This document shows, piece after piece, positions 1 through 7,448 of a stretch of 21,931 nt of DNA (positions are counted from its first letter, which is position 1; every line of letters starts with the position of its first letter). The stretch is from Girardia tigrina (Eukaryota > Platyhelminthes > Tricladida > Dugesiidae). The notes under the pieces are model-generated. The model saw nothing but the letters and a program-made list of their open reading frames with translations. It was not told the origin of the DNA and did no database searches. A program made the position numbers and the translations under genes. The stretch spans positions 64,736 through 86,666 of the forward strand of contig MQRK01239271.1 in assembly GCA_001938485.1 (NCBI GenBank). Direction: 5' to 3'.

Positions 1-60
1 TTGTTATATTAATAAAATTTTGGTGTTTAAAAAAATGAATTCGGATATAGACGTTGCAAC
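1..60 (+). repeat. Left copy of a diverged ~60-bp direct repeat (mate at about 5316)
   Basis: The bases at 3-17 (gttatattaataaaa) recur exactly at 5316-5330. The two copies then continue in parallel with small length differences: a TTGGTGTT core, then ATGAATTC, then a GATAT motif. The copies bracket the transposon-rich block. They could be a short segmental duplication, or two copies of an A+T-rich repeat whose remaining sequence I cannot recognise. The left copy starts at the window edge, so its true extent is unknown. The match is partly low-complexity, hence the modest confidence. Confidence 0.4.
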
Positions 61-220
61 CACTTCTCACAAACATAATTACAGAAAAACAAAAAAATAA
101 ATAATTTCATTCAAACGGAAAATCTGTACAAAGAAAAAAAGATTTTATATTTTACAAAAACAATCTATTGTTTTAACGGGATAAATAAAATAAATATATA
201 TCACTGTACACATTAAATAG
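61..220. other. A+T-rich spacer, no feature recognised
   Basis: Simple A-rich sequence with no open frame, terminal repeat or RNA-like fold that I can support. Confidence 0.6.
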
Positions 221-656
221 TGTCATGGCGGAAGGGTTATCCCTGATAAAAATATTTGAATGACCTATGTGAATAATATAAAACAGTATGAATATAAAAT
301 TAACATGGATAATATGATTTATGTGAATAATATGAAGTAATGTGAATATAAAATGACTCCGAATAATATGATCTGGAAAGATACGATTGAATCCAATAAG
401 GCTGAGCGAGTACGAGAAAAGCGTGAGATATTATAAAAGGAGACTGTCAAGGGTGATTGTGAAAGTGAGGAGTTGAAGATGAGAGTTCGTAGTAAAAATG
501 AGTTTCTTTGCGAATTACTAAAATGTGTTAATTATAATATTATTGTCGATCGTTTTATTTTGTTTTGTTGACTAAAATGCGAATAGTCGAATAAATCTAT
601 TTGAATAAAACGATTTGCTTATCGATTTGTAAGTAAGTAAACAAATTGTCGTTACA
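221..656 (+). mobile_element. Possible solo LTR of a retrovirus-like (LTR) element, fossil
   Basis: This 436-base block starts TGTCATGG and ends GTTACA, the TG...CA ends expected of a long terminal repeat. Inside are a TATA-like box (ttataaaagg, about 432-441) and downstream AATAAA-type signals (about 589-610), in the order expected of a plus-strand LTR promoter and polyadenylation region. The upstream part contains two tandem copies of a unit of about 53 bases (267-319 and 320-372). I see no primer-binding site after it, no polypurine tract before it and no convincing target-site duplication, so it would be a solo, old and unclassified LTR. The call rests on layout only and could be chance in A+T-rich DNA. 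Confidence 0.3.
267..372 (+). repeat. Two-copy tandem repeat, unit about 53 bases
   Basis: Both units begin with tatgtgaataatat and later share gaatataaaat and an aatatgat block. The second unit is slightly shorter and differs at several positions. The repeat lies in the upstream half of the possible LTR, where enhancer-like duplications are common in such elements. Confidence 0.55.
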
Positions 657-1166
657 TGTTGAGTACTTGGGAGAGTAGAGTTTTAACCTTTAAATAATGC
701 TGATCGAAAATGGTTAAAGTATTTGAAGCGCTGAGTGTCGAACGTGAAATATAATGTGTAAAGTCGTATAAATATATATATATGCAAATATAAACTATAA
801 TTTGAATTTCATGGGGCAGAGGACCTTCAGTAACGACGTAGGGTGCTCGTAGCATGCAAGGGGCACGCGGGCAGTCCGACGTTTGTTTCTTTGGGATTCT
901 CTTTGCCTTCCATCGATATTGTAACGTGAAATATAAATCTTGGTTCGAACTAATATCAACTCCTTCAGAAACTGAGCTACCAGTCGGGTCATCCTCGGTA
1001 CTGGTTAAGAACCCGAAGGCGCTCTGACGTCCACATAACCTGTTGATGTGAGCGAAGGAGTCGCGTCTGTTCCCCATTGACATCTAATGAGTTAAGTTTT
1101 GACACAGTTGCCGTTGAACTCTAATGGAAAACGGATGGAGGCTCAGAGCTTTTGAAAATGTTCTTT
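657..1166. other. Unassigned stretch with higher G+C and a 143-codon minus-strand open frame
   Basis: Bases 652-1083 hold a minus-strand open frame of 143 codons, and 810-1080 is clearly less A+T-rich than its surroundings. The predicted protein matches nothing I recognise. Its last third, on the low-coordinate side, is low-complexity, and the frame runs into the possible LTR. It lies between two transposon fossils, so it is more likely a piece of an old mobile element than a host gene. A short motif (aacgtgaaatataa) occurs twice, near 740 and 924. Confidence 0.4.
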
Positions 1167-2767
1167 TCAAGGGTAACACGACAATTCTAAAGCATGTTTA
1201 TTGTCCGATTTTAGGCAAATGTGACACATTTTCTTCGTGACACTACCTCTTTCTTGTCCACGTGTTCTTGCTATTGGTACTTCTAAAGGAGATGTAGTTG
1301 TGCATTTTTGCTTTCATATAAATTGTTGGCAATTAGCCGCTCGTGGGAAATGAATACGTCTCATCATGTGTTCTTTTATCAATAATTCACCCAGTTTCAA
1401 TGAAAATTCGCCTTCGATAATTTTTTTATATTCCAATCTGGACAAACACATGTAAATAAAATAAATGCATTTGATATAGATGTATCTAATATATTGTCAA
1501 AAACAGTAATTGGGCATCTATTTGTTTTCCTTCGAGTACTGTAATTGGCTATCATTTTGTCTAAGGTGTCAACTCCTCCTTTCATTGCATTATAATCTAA
1601 TATAATGTTAGGTTTATTTTCAGAACCACCTGACAATTCTTTCGTTTTGTGAAGAGTGCTCTGAAGAACAACACATTTATTTTTTTGGAATGTATGACAC
1701 TAAAGTTGTGTCCTTTGTAAATGCAAATTTTGAAGTAAAAACTGCTTTGTCTTTTACTTCGAGCAATACAGGTGGAATTGTTGTTTTTTTCGAATAGTGC
1801 CAATCATAATATTTTTTTGTAAGTAACATTTGACCTAGTTCATAAAAAGTGAAAAAGTTGTCAACTGTTACATTTCTTCCTTCAAGTTGTTGACACAAAT
1901 CTAAAACCACTCGCCTTCCTTGATTCTGATCAGGTGCTTCACCAGCTACTTTTCCAGTGTATATATCTATATTCCAAACATAACTATTTTTGCTATCGCA
2001 CAGCACCCAAAATTTAATCCCATATTTAGCCGGCTTTTTTGGCATATATTGTCGAAACGGACATTTTCCGTGGTATGGAACCAATTGCTCATCGATTGTT
2101 ACAGTTTCGCCCGGATTATAAAGATGTGGTAATGTTTCAACCCATTTATTCCAAAGTTCTCGAATCGGGGCTAATTTGTCAGTATTTCTTCTAGCAGCTC
2201 GTGTACTACGATCATCAAATCGAATGACTCTCGATATAATTTTGAATCACTTTAGTGACATAGTGGCCATGAATATATGTCAACCCTTTGTTTCATGCCA
2301 TAAATTTTCCAAAGCCTCGTTATTCAATTCATATACACCTGCTATCAACAAAAGTTCAATATATGCATCCAATTTGACAATATCGATATTCTTCCAATCC
2401 TCTTTATATGAGCGATTTCCTTCCAAATTGGCATTTTGAATAATAATATTTTTTATAGAATTTGTAAACAATAATTCAAATGCAGAGAGTTTTGTTGATA
2501 TGCGAGTAACAGAATATCTTGTGATTCCAGGGGTAGTTCTAATTACGTTTGATGATGATTGACGGCCATGTTGAATAAAGAGTTCTGATCGCAATTCAAT
2601 ATTTTTTCCTTTGAAAGATATGGTATAGATCCAGGAGGTGCATCATCTATCTCACTATCAGAAGTTTCAATCAATTCTTCAATATGATCTGATGTCTCCG
2701 AGCAGCTATCATTTTCCGATGAAAATTCAAGTAAGTTATCCTCTTCATATTTAATTCGTCTTGACAT
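1167..2767 (-). pseudogene. Decayed piggyBac transposase (DDE_Tnp_1_7 family)
   Basis: This is a remnant of the transposase that cuts and pastes piggyBac elements at TTAA sites. Reading the minus strand from 2767, an acidic N-terminal region beginning MSRRIKYEED is followed by the piggyBac N-terminal block (2594-2280, with SSSNVIRTTPGITRYS and LDAYIELLLIAGVY). The catalytic core follows (VTIDEQLVPYHGKCPFRQYM, then PAKYGIKFWVLCDSKNSY and GRNVTVDNFFT; open at 2084-1677). Next come the C-terminal core (DYNAMKGGVDTLDKM..YSTRRKTNRCP; 1636-1397), an RRIHFPRAANCQQF block, and the start of the cysteine-rich tail (CHIC, near 1200). Two in-frame TGA codons fall between 2280 and 2240. Frame changes near 2600, 1675 and 1400 and a stop in the tail break it further, so it cannot make a working enzyme. 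The family identification is secure. Confidence 0.93.
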
Positions 2768-2871
2768 AATGATAAATCTACACAAAAAAGTAAGTAAGGG
2801 TAATAAAAAATGAAAACGTTGCTTCTTTCAAATAATCACTTACCAAGGTTATAACGTATGTAGTTCTTTGT

Positions 2872-2924
2872 AATTCAATAAAAAATATTCAATAAAAATA
2901 ATTCAATAAAAAATCAATAAAAAT
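2872..2924 (-). repeat. Subterminal tandem repeat (ATTCAATAAAAA-type units)
   Basis: Four imperfect copies of attcaataaaaa with variable spacer bases occur in a row, between the transposase start and the 5' terminus of the piggyBac element. Subterminal repeats are usual in transposons as transposase-binding sites, but this one is also simple enough to be slippage-derived. Confidence 0.5.
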
Positions 2925-3099
2925 GAGAAGTAATGAAACGGTTAGCACATATATATGCACACTCGTCCGCGAAGGAGTACTTATTAGAAAGCAATAAACA
3001 ATACACATCTGTTTACACTGGGAATTTCAATAATTTGTCCTAAAATAGAATTGGGTCATAGAAGACCCGAGGGACTGGAGTGTTACTTTTTTATAAGAG

Positions 3100-4953
3100 A
3101 TAATGGAGTAGAATATCTTTCGCCTCTTCGTGGTTTATCCCGGAAACTAGAGTTACCTTCTCTAGGCTAAATGAGAGATGAAGCTTACGGGACTAGCCAT
3201 TCTGTTCGCGGATTAATTCGTTGCTACTGAAACTCAAACAAAGAGTCTGGCAGGACTCGCAGTCAATAATCTCCCGACTGGTTCCGGCGACACAGGGACC
3301 AACCTCTGAAAACTGAAAATCGGGACGTGGAATGTACTTGGACTCAACGACGAAAAGTTTGTATCTATTATTGAAGGTCTGAGAAGAACAAAAACAGAGG
3401 CGTGCATCCTAACCGAGACTCACTGTCGGGGAAATGAAACAACCGAATACAACGGCTGGAAAATACTCCACAGTGGTAGTATCACTCGGGCACGAAGAGA
3501 AAGAGGAGTAGCTCTGATGATAAAAGAAGATGATCTGACGAAAATAACCTTCACACCTGTTAATGATCGAATTTTTGTTTGCAGGTACATACGGAAATCT
3601 ATTATACTTATCGGAGTGTATGCCCTGACGGACTGTGGGTATACACATGATGAAAAAGAGGAATTCTACTCAGTATTGCAGGAAGTGATTACAAAAGAAC
3701 AAAAATTCGCTAAGGATAATAAAATAGAACTGTTAGTTGGAGGCGACTTCAACTGTCGGCTCAAGCGATGCGATGAAAACGGATCTGTAGTGGGTCCATG
3801 CGCAATCGAGATCCGCACTTCAGAGAACGAAGAACTGCTTGTTGACATAGCAAAATCCTGTGGTTTGCGCGTGGAGAATACATTCTTCAAGAAACAAATG
3901 AAGCAGAGAACGAGTTGGACTCACCCAGGAACAAAAAGGAGAGAATTGCTTGATCTTTTTCTATCAGAGAAACACCGATGCAATAGAATGACAAACATTC
4001 GAAGTTACCCGAGCTTCGATTGTGGATCGGACCACGACTTAGTGGTTTTAACCGCATTAGTTCGTGAGGAAAAGAAACGCCCAAAACGCTTGAGAAACGA
4101 TAAGAACCCGCGCAAACAAAAGCTACCGGACAGGGAAGCAATTGTCAAGAAAGAGGCAATAATAGAATCACTTCCGCATCTTACTGTTTCAGGCACCACT
4201 ACGTGGAACTCCCTTAATCATGCAATCAGAAGCGAGATACAAAGGCTGAGTAGAAAAAGGAAAAGAGCAGCAATCAATCAGCGGTGGTGGGATGGGCACC
4301 TAGACGAACTTAAGAAGATTGCTTTAAGGAGTTTACCGAGCAAAAGGAGCTAAATAGACATCTCAAGTGGGACCACACGGAATCCACAGTAAGAATCCAG
4401 CTTCAGCTCCCAGAAGATGAAAAACCGATCAAATGTACCAAATGCAGCAAAGGTTACAAAACGAAAGGATGGTTCACTAGGCATCTGCGTATAGATCATC
4501 GAATAGAACCGAGGGAGAATATCAATGAACATCCGACAGAATCATCAGTGCAATCTAACAGAAGAAGCGACAATCCAGACAGAGACGAAGAACCCACACC
4601 TATCCAAACGACCAATTTTCAGCCAGCAACAGTCACCCCGACTATTTTAACGGTGGTGGAGCAAACGACTTATCCCGAAGATACACATTTGTCTTTTAGG
4701 ATCGCAGATCCAAATGCGAGGGGAAAGTTCAAATGTCCCTTTCGCGGCTGTACCAAGTCCACCAATACAGCCAAAGGGATGCTCAATCATGGTAGGTCAA
4801 TTCATGATTGGTCGTTTGCAATAGGGAAGCCTAAGAAATGTCGGAGACTGAAGAACTCCGTCCCCGTGGGAGGCCTATCGGGTGGACCCTCTAAAGAGCC
4901 TAGTGGCTCAATACCATTCGAAAGAGATGGGAGGCCCATAAGAGATAATCCAG
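3100..4953 (+). mobile_element. RTE-like non-LTR retrotransposon (LINE) piece: leader, endonuclease, zinc fingers; no reverse transcriptase
   Basis: A block of markedly higher complexity and G+C begins a little after the piggyBac terminus and ends sharply at 4953. Its first 200 bases resemble an untranslated leader. An endonuclease frame (3310-4353) follows, then a second frame with three C2H2 fingers (4314-4988). LINE copies are normally truncated at the 5' end, but this one keeps the leader and endonuclease and lacks the reverse transcriptase and 3' tail. The right-hand edge coincides with cag|gtaaca, a good 5' splice site. Either the rest was deleted or replaced, or the copy derives from an unusual transcript. 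The exact left boundary is uncertain. Confidence 0.6.
3310..4353 (+). CDS. APE-type (EEP-fold) endonuclease of an RTE-like LINE
   Basis: The product resembles the target-nicking endonuclease of RTE-clade LINEs. The frame is open for 347 sense codons. Catalytic motifs in order are GTWNV (3322), TETH with the metal-binding Glu (3412), GVYALTD with the Tyr (3613), GGDFNC with Asp and Asn (3739), the WTHPGTKRR stretch, and CGSDHDLVV with Asp-His (4021-4042). A basic linker ending in RWWDGHLDELKK follows, as in RTE proteins between endonuclease and reverse transcriptase. No in-frame ATG precedes motif I. A TGA lies at 3307-3309 and the first ATG (3517) is already past the first two catalytic motifs, so the start is lost or non-standard. 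The endonuclease motifs themselves look complete. It ends in a stop at 4351-4353 and overlaps the zinc-finger frame by 40 bases. Confidence 0.8.
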   Translation, partial: KLKIGTWNVLGLNDEKFVSIIEGLRRTKTEACILTETHCRGNETTEYNGWKILHSGSITRARRERGVALMIKEDDLTKITFTPVNDRIFVCRYIRKSIILIGVYALTDCGYTHDEKEEFYSVLQEVITKEQKFAKDNKIELLVGGDFNCRLKRCDENGSVVGPCAIEIRTSENEELLVDIAKSCGLRVENTFFKKQMKQRTSWTHPGTKRRELLDLFLSEKHRCNRMTNIRSYPSFDCGSDHDLVVLTALVREEKKRPKRLRNDKNPRKQKLPDREAIVKKEAIIESLPHLTVSGTTTWNSLNHAIRSEIQRLSRKRKRAAINQRWWDGHLDELKKIALRSLPSKRS

Positions 4954-4988
4954 GTAACATATATTTTTCTTTTTCAAAATTCGTTTGA
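4314..4988 (+). CDS. C2H2 zinc-finger segment (three fingers) downstream of the LINE endonuclease
   Basis: The frame is open for 224 sense codons and is shifted -1 relative to the endonuclease frame. Finger 1 (4320-4376) keeps its second Cys and both His (C-x12-H-x4-H, ending HLKWDH). Its first Cys would fall where a TAA now sits (4311-4313). Finger 2 (4434-4499) is C-x2-C-x12-H-x4-H and finger 3 (4734-4805) is C-x4-C-x12-H-x4-H; both are complete. A Ser/Thr/Pro-rich linker separates fingers 2 and 3. A basic stretch (KPKKCRRLK) and a Gly/Ser/Pro-rich end follow. Such fingers in LINE proteins usually bind target DNA or template RNA, but they are not a usual part of RTE elements. The likely coding part ends at 4953, where a splice-donor-like sequence begins; the remaining codons are A+T-rich read-through. 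No ATG starts this frame before 4548. Confidence 0.6.
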   Translation, partial: EDCFKEFTEQKELNRHLKWDHTESTVRIQLQLPEDEKPIKCTKCSKGYKTKGWFTRHLRIDHRIEPRENINEHPTESSVQSNRRSDNPDRDEEPTPIQTTNFQPATVTPTILTVVEQTTYPEDTHLSFRIADPNARGKFKCPFRGCTKSTNTAKGMLNHGRSIHDWSFAIGKPKKCRRLKNSVPVGGLSGGPSKEPSGSIPFERDGRPIRDNPGNIYFSFSKFV

Positions 4989-5315
4989 GGATGAAGGTTA
5001 AAGATTTTTTTCAATTAAAATTTTATAATAATAAATTGATGAGTTTAGTAAAGATTTTCTTTAAAAATAAAAGAAAATATATATTTAATGATTAAATTGA
5101 AAACTTTTATAATTGCAAAATATCCAATATGAAGATGTTTTAAATAAATTGAAATAAAAGAATTTTTATGAAATTTTAAAAGATAAAATTTAAATGTAAA
5201 TTTAATTTTGGAAATTCCAAAATTAAATCAATACGGTATTTGTATTTATATTTTATTATCTTTGTGTATAAATGGTTTGTGTAAAATAAATATTGTTCAA
5301 AAAATATATTATTGT
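4954..5315. other. A+T-rich spacer beginning at a 5' splice-site-like sequence
   Basis: Base composition changes abruptly at 4954, where the sequence reads cag|gtaacatat. Beyond it are only A+T-rich bases with no open frame or repeat that I can support. Confidence 0.5.
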
Positions 5316-5375
5316 GTTATATTAATAAAAAAATGTTGGTGTTATGAATTCAATTTTTGATATCGAACCTAACAA
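5316..5375 (+). repeat. Right copy of the diverged ~60-bp direct repeat (mate at 1)
   Basis: It shares gttatattaataaaa exactly with 3-17, followed by TTGGTGTT, ATGAATTC and GATAT motifs in the same order with small insertions and deletions. It lies about 130 bases upstream of the start of the small secreted-protein gene, so this copy may be the original gene-flanking sequence. Confidence 0.4.
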
Positions 5376-5506
5376 TAAATATTTTATTAAAATATCCATT
5401 ACTATAATTTTTGACATTGACAAATAATCATCATTTACCAAAAAATATTTTCCGTTATATTTCAATTTTTTGATCATTGTTTAAATAATGAAAACTTTCC
5501 AAATTA

Positions 5507-5833
5507 ATGCAAAATTATTTAATTTTAACATTAATTTTTTTGATTTACATTTCGTCAATTATTTCCACCAGTGATTATTTGAATGTGCGGAAATACTCAT
5601 TCCACAATAAGGGCAGATCCAAGCGCATCATATCGGGTCTCGAGCGTCAGTGTAAAGAGTCGTGTGACTTGATAGGCAATCGATTTCTTTCAGCGAGTGA
5701 TTATCGATGTATTCGACAGTGTATGAGTATCAAATGTTACGAGGAGATTTATTTGACTAATGAGCTCGAGGATGGCGAGATTGATCGTCGATATACGACA
5801 TTTAGAGGATGCATTGTGTTTCATACTAAATGA
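5507..5833 (+). CDS. Small secreted six-cysteine protein, conserved family of unknown function
   Basis: This is an intact single-exon frame of 108 residues. Residues 1-20 form a hydrophobic signal peptide (MQNYLILTLIFLIYISSIIS). A basic stretch ends in RSKR (37-40), a good furin-type cleavage site. The remaining domain has six Cys (49, 53, 68, 72, 77, 102) and a ...CYEEIY..NELEDGEIDRRYTTFRGC... core. The acidic ELEDGEID block followed by F-x-G-C recalls a small eukaryotic family of unknown function, which I believe is the one filed as DUF4787; that name needs checking. The start is chosen because the ATG immediately precedes the hydrophobic segment; the nearest upstream ATG (5488) is in another frame and closes quickly. 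The frame is much less A+T-rich than its flanks and undamaged, so it is probably a real gene. Six Cys allow three disulfides. Receptor, partner and role are unknown. Confidence 0.8.
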   Translation: MQNYLILTLIFLIYISSIISTSDYLNVRKYSFHNKGRSKRIISGLERQCKESCDLIGNRFLSASDYRCIRQCMSIKCYEEIYLTNELEDGEIDRRYTTFRGCIVFHTK

Positions 5834-6279
5834 CTCATTTGGTTTTTTCGGGCTTTTAGAAAAAATAATTTCATTTGTTTTACAATTTTATTCTATTAAT
5901 ATTTCAATTTTTTATTTTATTCATATTAATTATGTTAATTACTGACTTTATAATTCAAGAATTAGTGACAAATACAGTTTATTATACGCAAAATTTAAAC
6001 AAATAATTTCGCTTCTTTTTCTATTTTAATAATCATTTCGCTGGTTTCTAATATTGAAATGTTTTTTTAATAATTATCTTCAAATATATAGTTTCATGAT
6101 CTGTTTACTAGTTGTTCCAATCTACTTAATCATTGTGGTGATCAATTTAATAATTGTCCAATTAATTTAATAATTATTTATTAGCCTCAATCCGATGAAA
6201 ATTTTTTATTAACAACAAAATTCATCCATTAAAAAATATATTTAGACAGATCAACCGTAGTCTTCAGGTCACTGATTAA
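5834..6279. other. A+T-rich spacer downstream of the small secreted-protein gene
   Basis: Presumably includes the 3' untranslated region of the gene ending at 5833. I see no clean AATAAA close to the stop and no second gene. Confidence 0.5.
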
Positions 6280-6281
6280 TA

Positions 6282-6363
6282 CTCCATCTGTCCCAAAATA
6301 AGAGTCCCATTTCATTGGGAAATCCATCAGAGAAATTGGACTCTTATTTTCGGACAGAGGGAG
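6282..6363. mobile_element. Stowaway-like MITE (Tc1/mariner superfamily), 82 bp
   Basis: The element begins CTCCATCTGTCCCAAAATAA and its other end, read on the minus strand, begins CTCCCTCTGTCCGAAAATAA. About 29 of the outer 32 bases match between the arms, so nearly the whole element can fold into one hairpin. TA dinucleotides flank it (6280-6281 and 6364-6365), the target-site duplication of Tc1/mariner transposition. The ends closely resemble the CTCCCTCCGTCCC terminus known from plant Stowaway elements. It codes for nothing and would have been moved by a transposase supplied elsewhere. Confidence 0.85.
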
Positions 6364-6365
6364 TA

Positions 6366-7448
6366 ATTTAATTTATTTGTATATAAATGCAATAATAATT
6401 ATGTAATCGTTCAAAAATTCTCAGTAAGCTGCTTGAGACTGCCGATTGAACATTGATTTTAGGCCAACGCAACATGATTAACAAGGCTTCACATGAAACT
6501 CTCAAAACGCTTACACAAAATCGTGAAATTATCAATAGTAATATCAGATTTACATTTTTTTCCCTATTTTTTGCAATATTGTTCTTACTCTTATTTCGAC
6601 CATGTTCTTGAATTCGTTTATAGTGATTAATGAATGAGTGAATAAATTAAGATATTTTTTAAATCAGAATGATTATTCTAAATCTTTTTTGAAAATTATT
6701 AAAGGAGGCAGTGGATAAAATACTTTTAAAATATTATTGAAAGAGTTTGAAAAATTAAAGTTTTGCTTCTCCTGATGGTTAGAAAAAATCGGAATAACAT
6801 TATATATTAATAATATAACTTAATTATACCTAATTCTGAAGGATTTAAAAACTTAAAAAAATGCATTGTTAAAAGTAACTAACAATGAATTAAGTTTTAA
6901 AATTATATCACGTTCTCATAAAATTCAAAATATGTTGAGTAATAAATCTATTACACCTTTAACACTTTTGTAGTGCTCGCTTTATAAATCATATTTTATA
7001 AAACATATTTTTTTGCTTATCGATTGATCATTGGAGTGCTTCTAAAAAATGAAAGTATTAGGGCAGTGTTCTCCAACCCTTCATTACATGATGCTAGTTA
7101 TAGAAAAGCTTTGATAAATTTTTTAGCTTAAAATAACAATATTTAGGACTTGCTCAACGCTGTTTAAGTTTTTAAAATTTGTGTCGAAAACTGCTATGCG
7201 TCAAGTAATTCATAAAAACTGCAGAACACACCAGTAATAGAAGAAAATGTTTCTTTGAAAAACTTTGTTCAGAATCAAAAAAAGAATATAGTAATATAGT
7301 CATGACAGCACCACACGAGCGACACATTTATTACTAACCTATACTACCCATTATAGTATCCAGTTTATATGCTTTTATTGCATGATGCAAAAGTAAGTCG
7401 TTATTTGCTGTTGGCCAATAACTGTAGCTTGGCATCAACTGCTGTGGA
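6366..7448. other. Intergenic, A+T-rich; possible fragment of the long-TIR MITE family near 6416-6464
   Basis: No gene is supported. The stretch around 6416-6464 (aaaattctcag...ttgaac.tt.attttagg) resembles 9650-9700 inside the MITE at 9553-9837, with roughly 36 of 50 positions agreeing by eye. It may be an old fragment of that family. The remainder shows no repeat, RNA or open frame of note. Confidence 0.35.

Larger units (their letters stand above)
1167..3073 (-). mobile_element. piggyBac-like DNA transposon, decayed, with a recognisable 5' terminus
   Basis: The element runs on the minus strand. Its 5' end is best placed at 3073: read on the minus strand it begins CCCTCGGGTC and continues TTCTATGACCC (3073-3053), the CCCT..GGTC..TGACCC pattern of looper-type piggyBac ends. 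The terminal 21 bases contain their own inverted repeat (gggtc...gaccc). A subterminal tandem repeat lies at 2872-2924. No TTAA is found directly outside 3073, and I could not find the opposite terminal repeat beyond the decayed reading frame, so the low-coordinate boundary is only the end of recognisable coding sequence. Confidence 0.7.

Noticed and set aside
961-1020. Opposite piggyBac terminal repeat (a CGGGTC...ACCCGAAGG region)
   Set aside because: The similarity is short and in the wrong orientation for an inverted end.
1920-2439. Plus-strand frames opposite the piggyBac remnant
   Set aside because: The minus strand reads as piggyBac transposase throughout, so these have no independent support.
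4314-4353. Programmed -1 frameshift between endonuclease and zinc fingers
   Set aside because: The only near candidate (C AAA AGG at 4341-4347) does not satisfy the slippery heptamer rule, and the lost first Cys of finger 1 points to mutation.
3409-4532. Minus-strand open frames opposite the LINE endonuclease
   Set aside because: Antisense shadows; the plus-strand frame carries the catalytic motifs.
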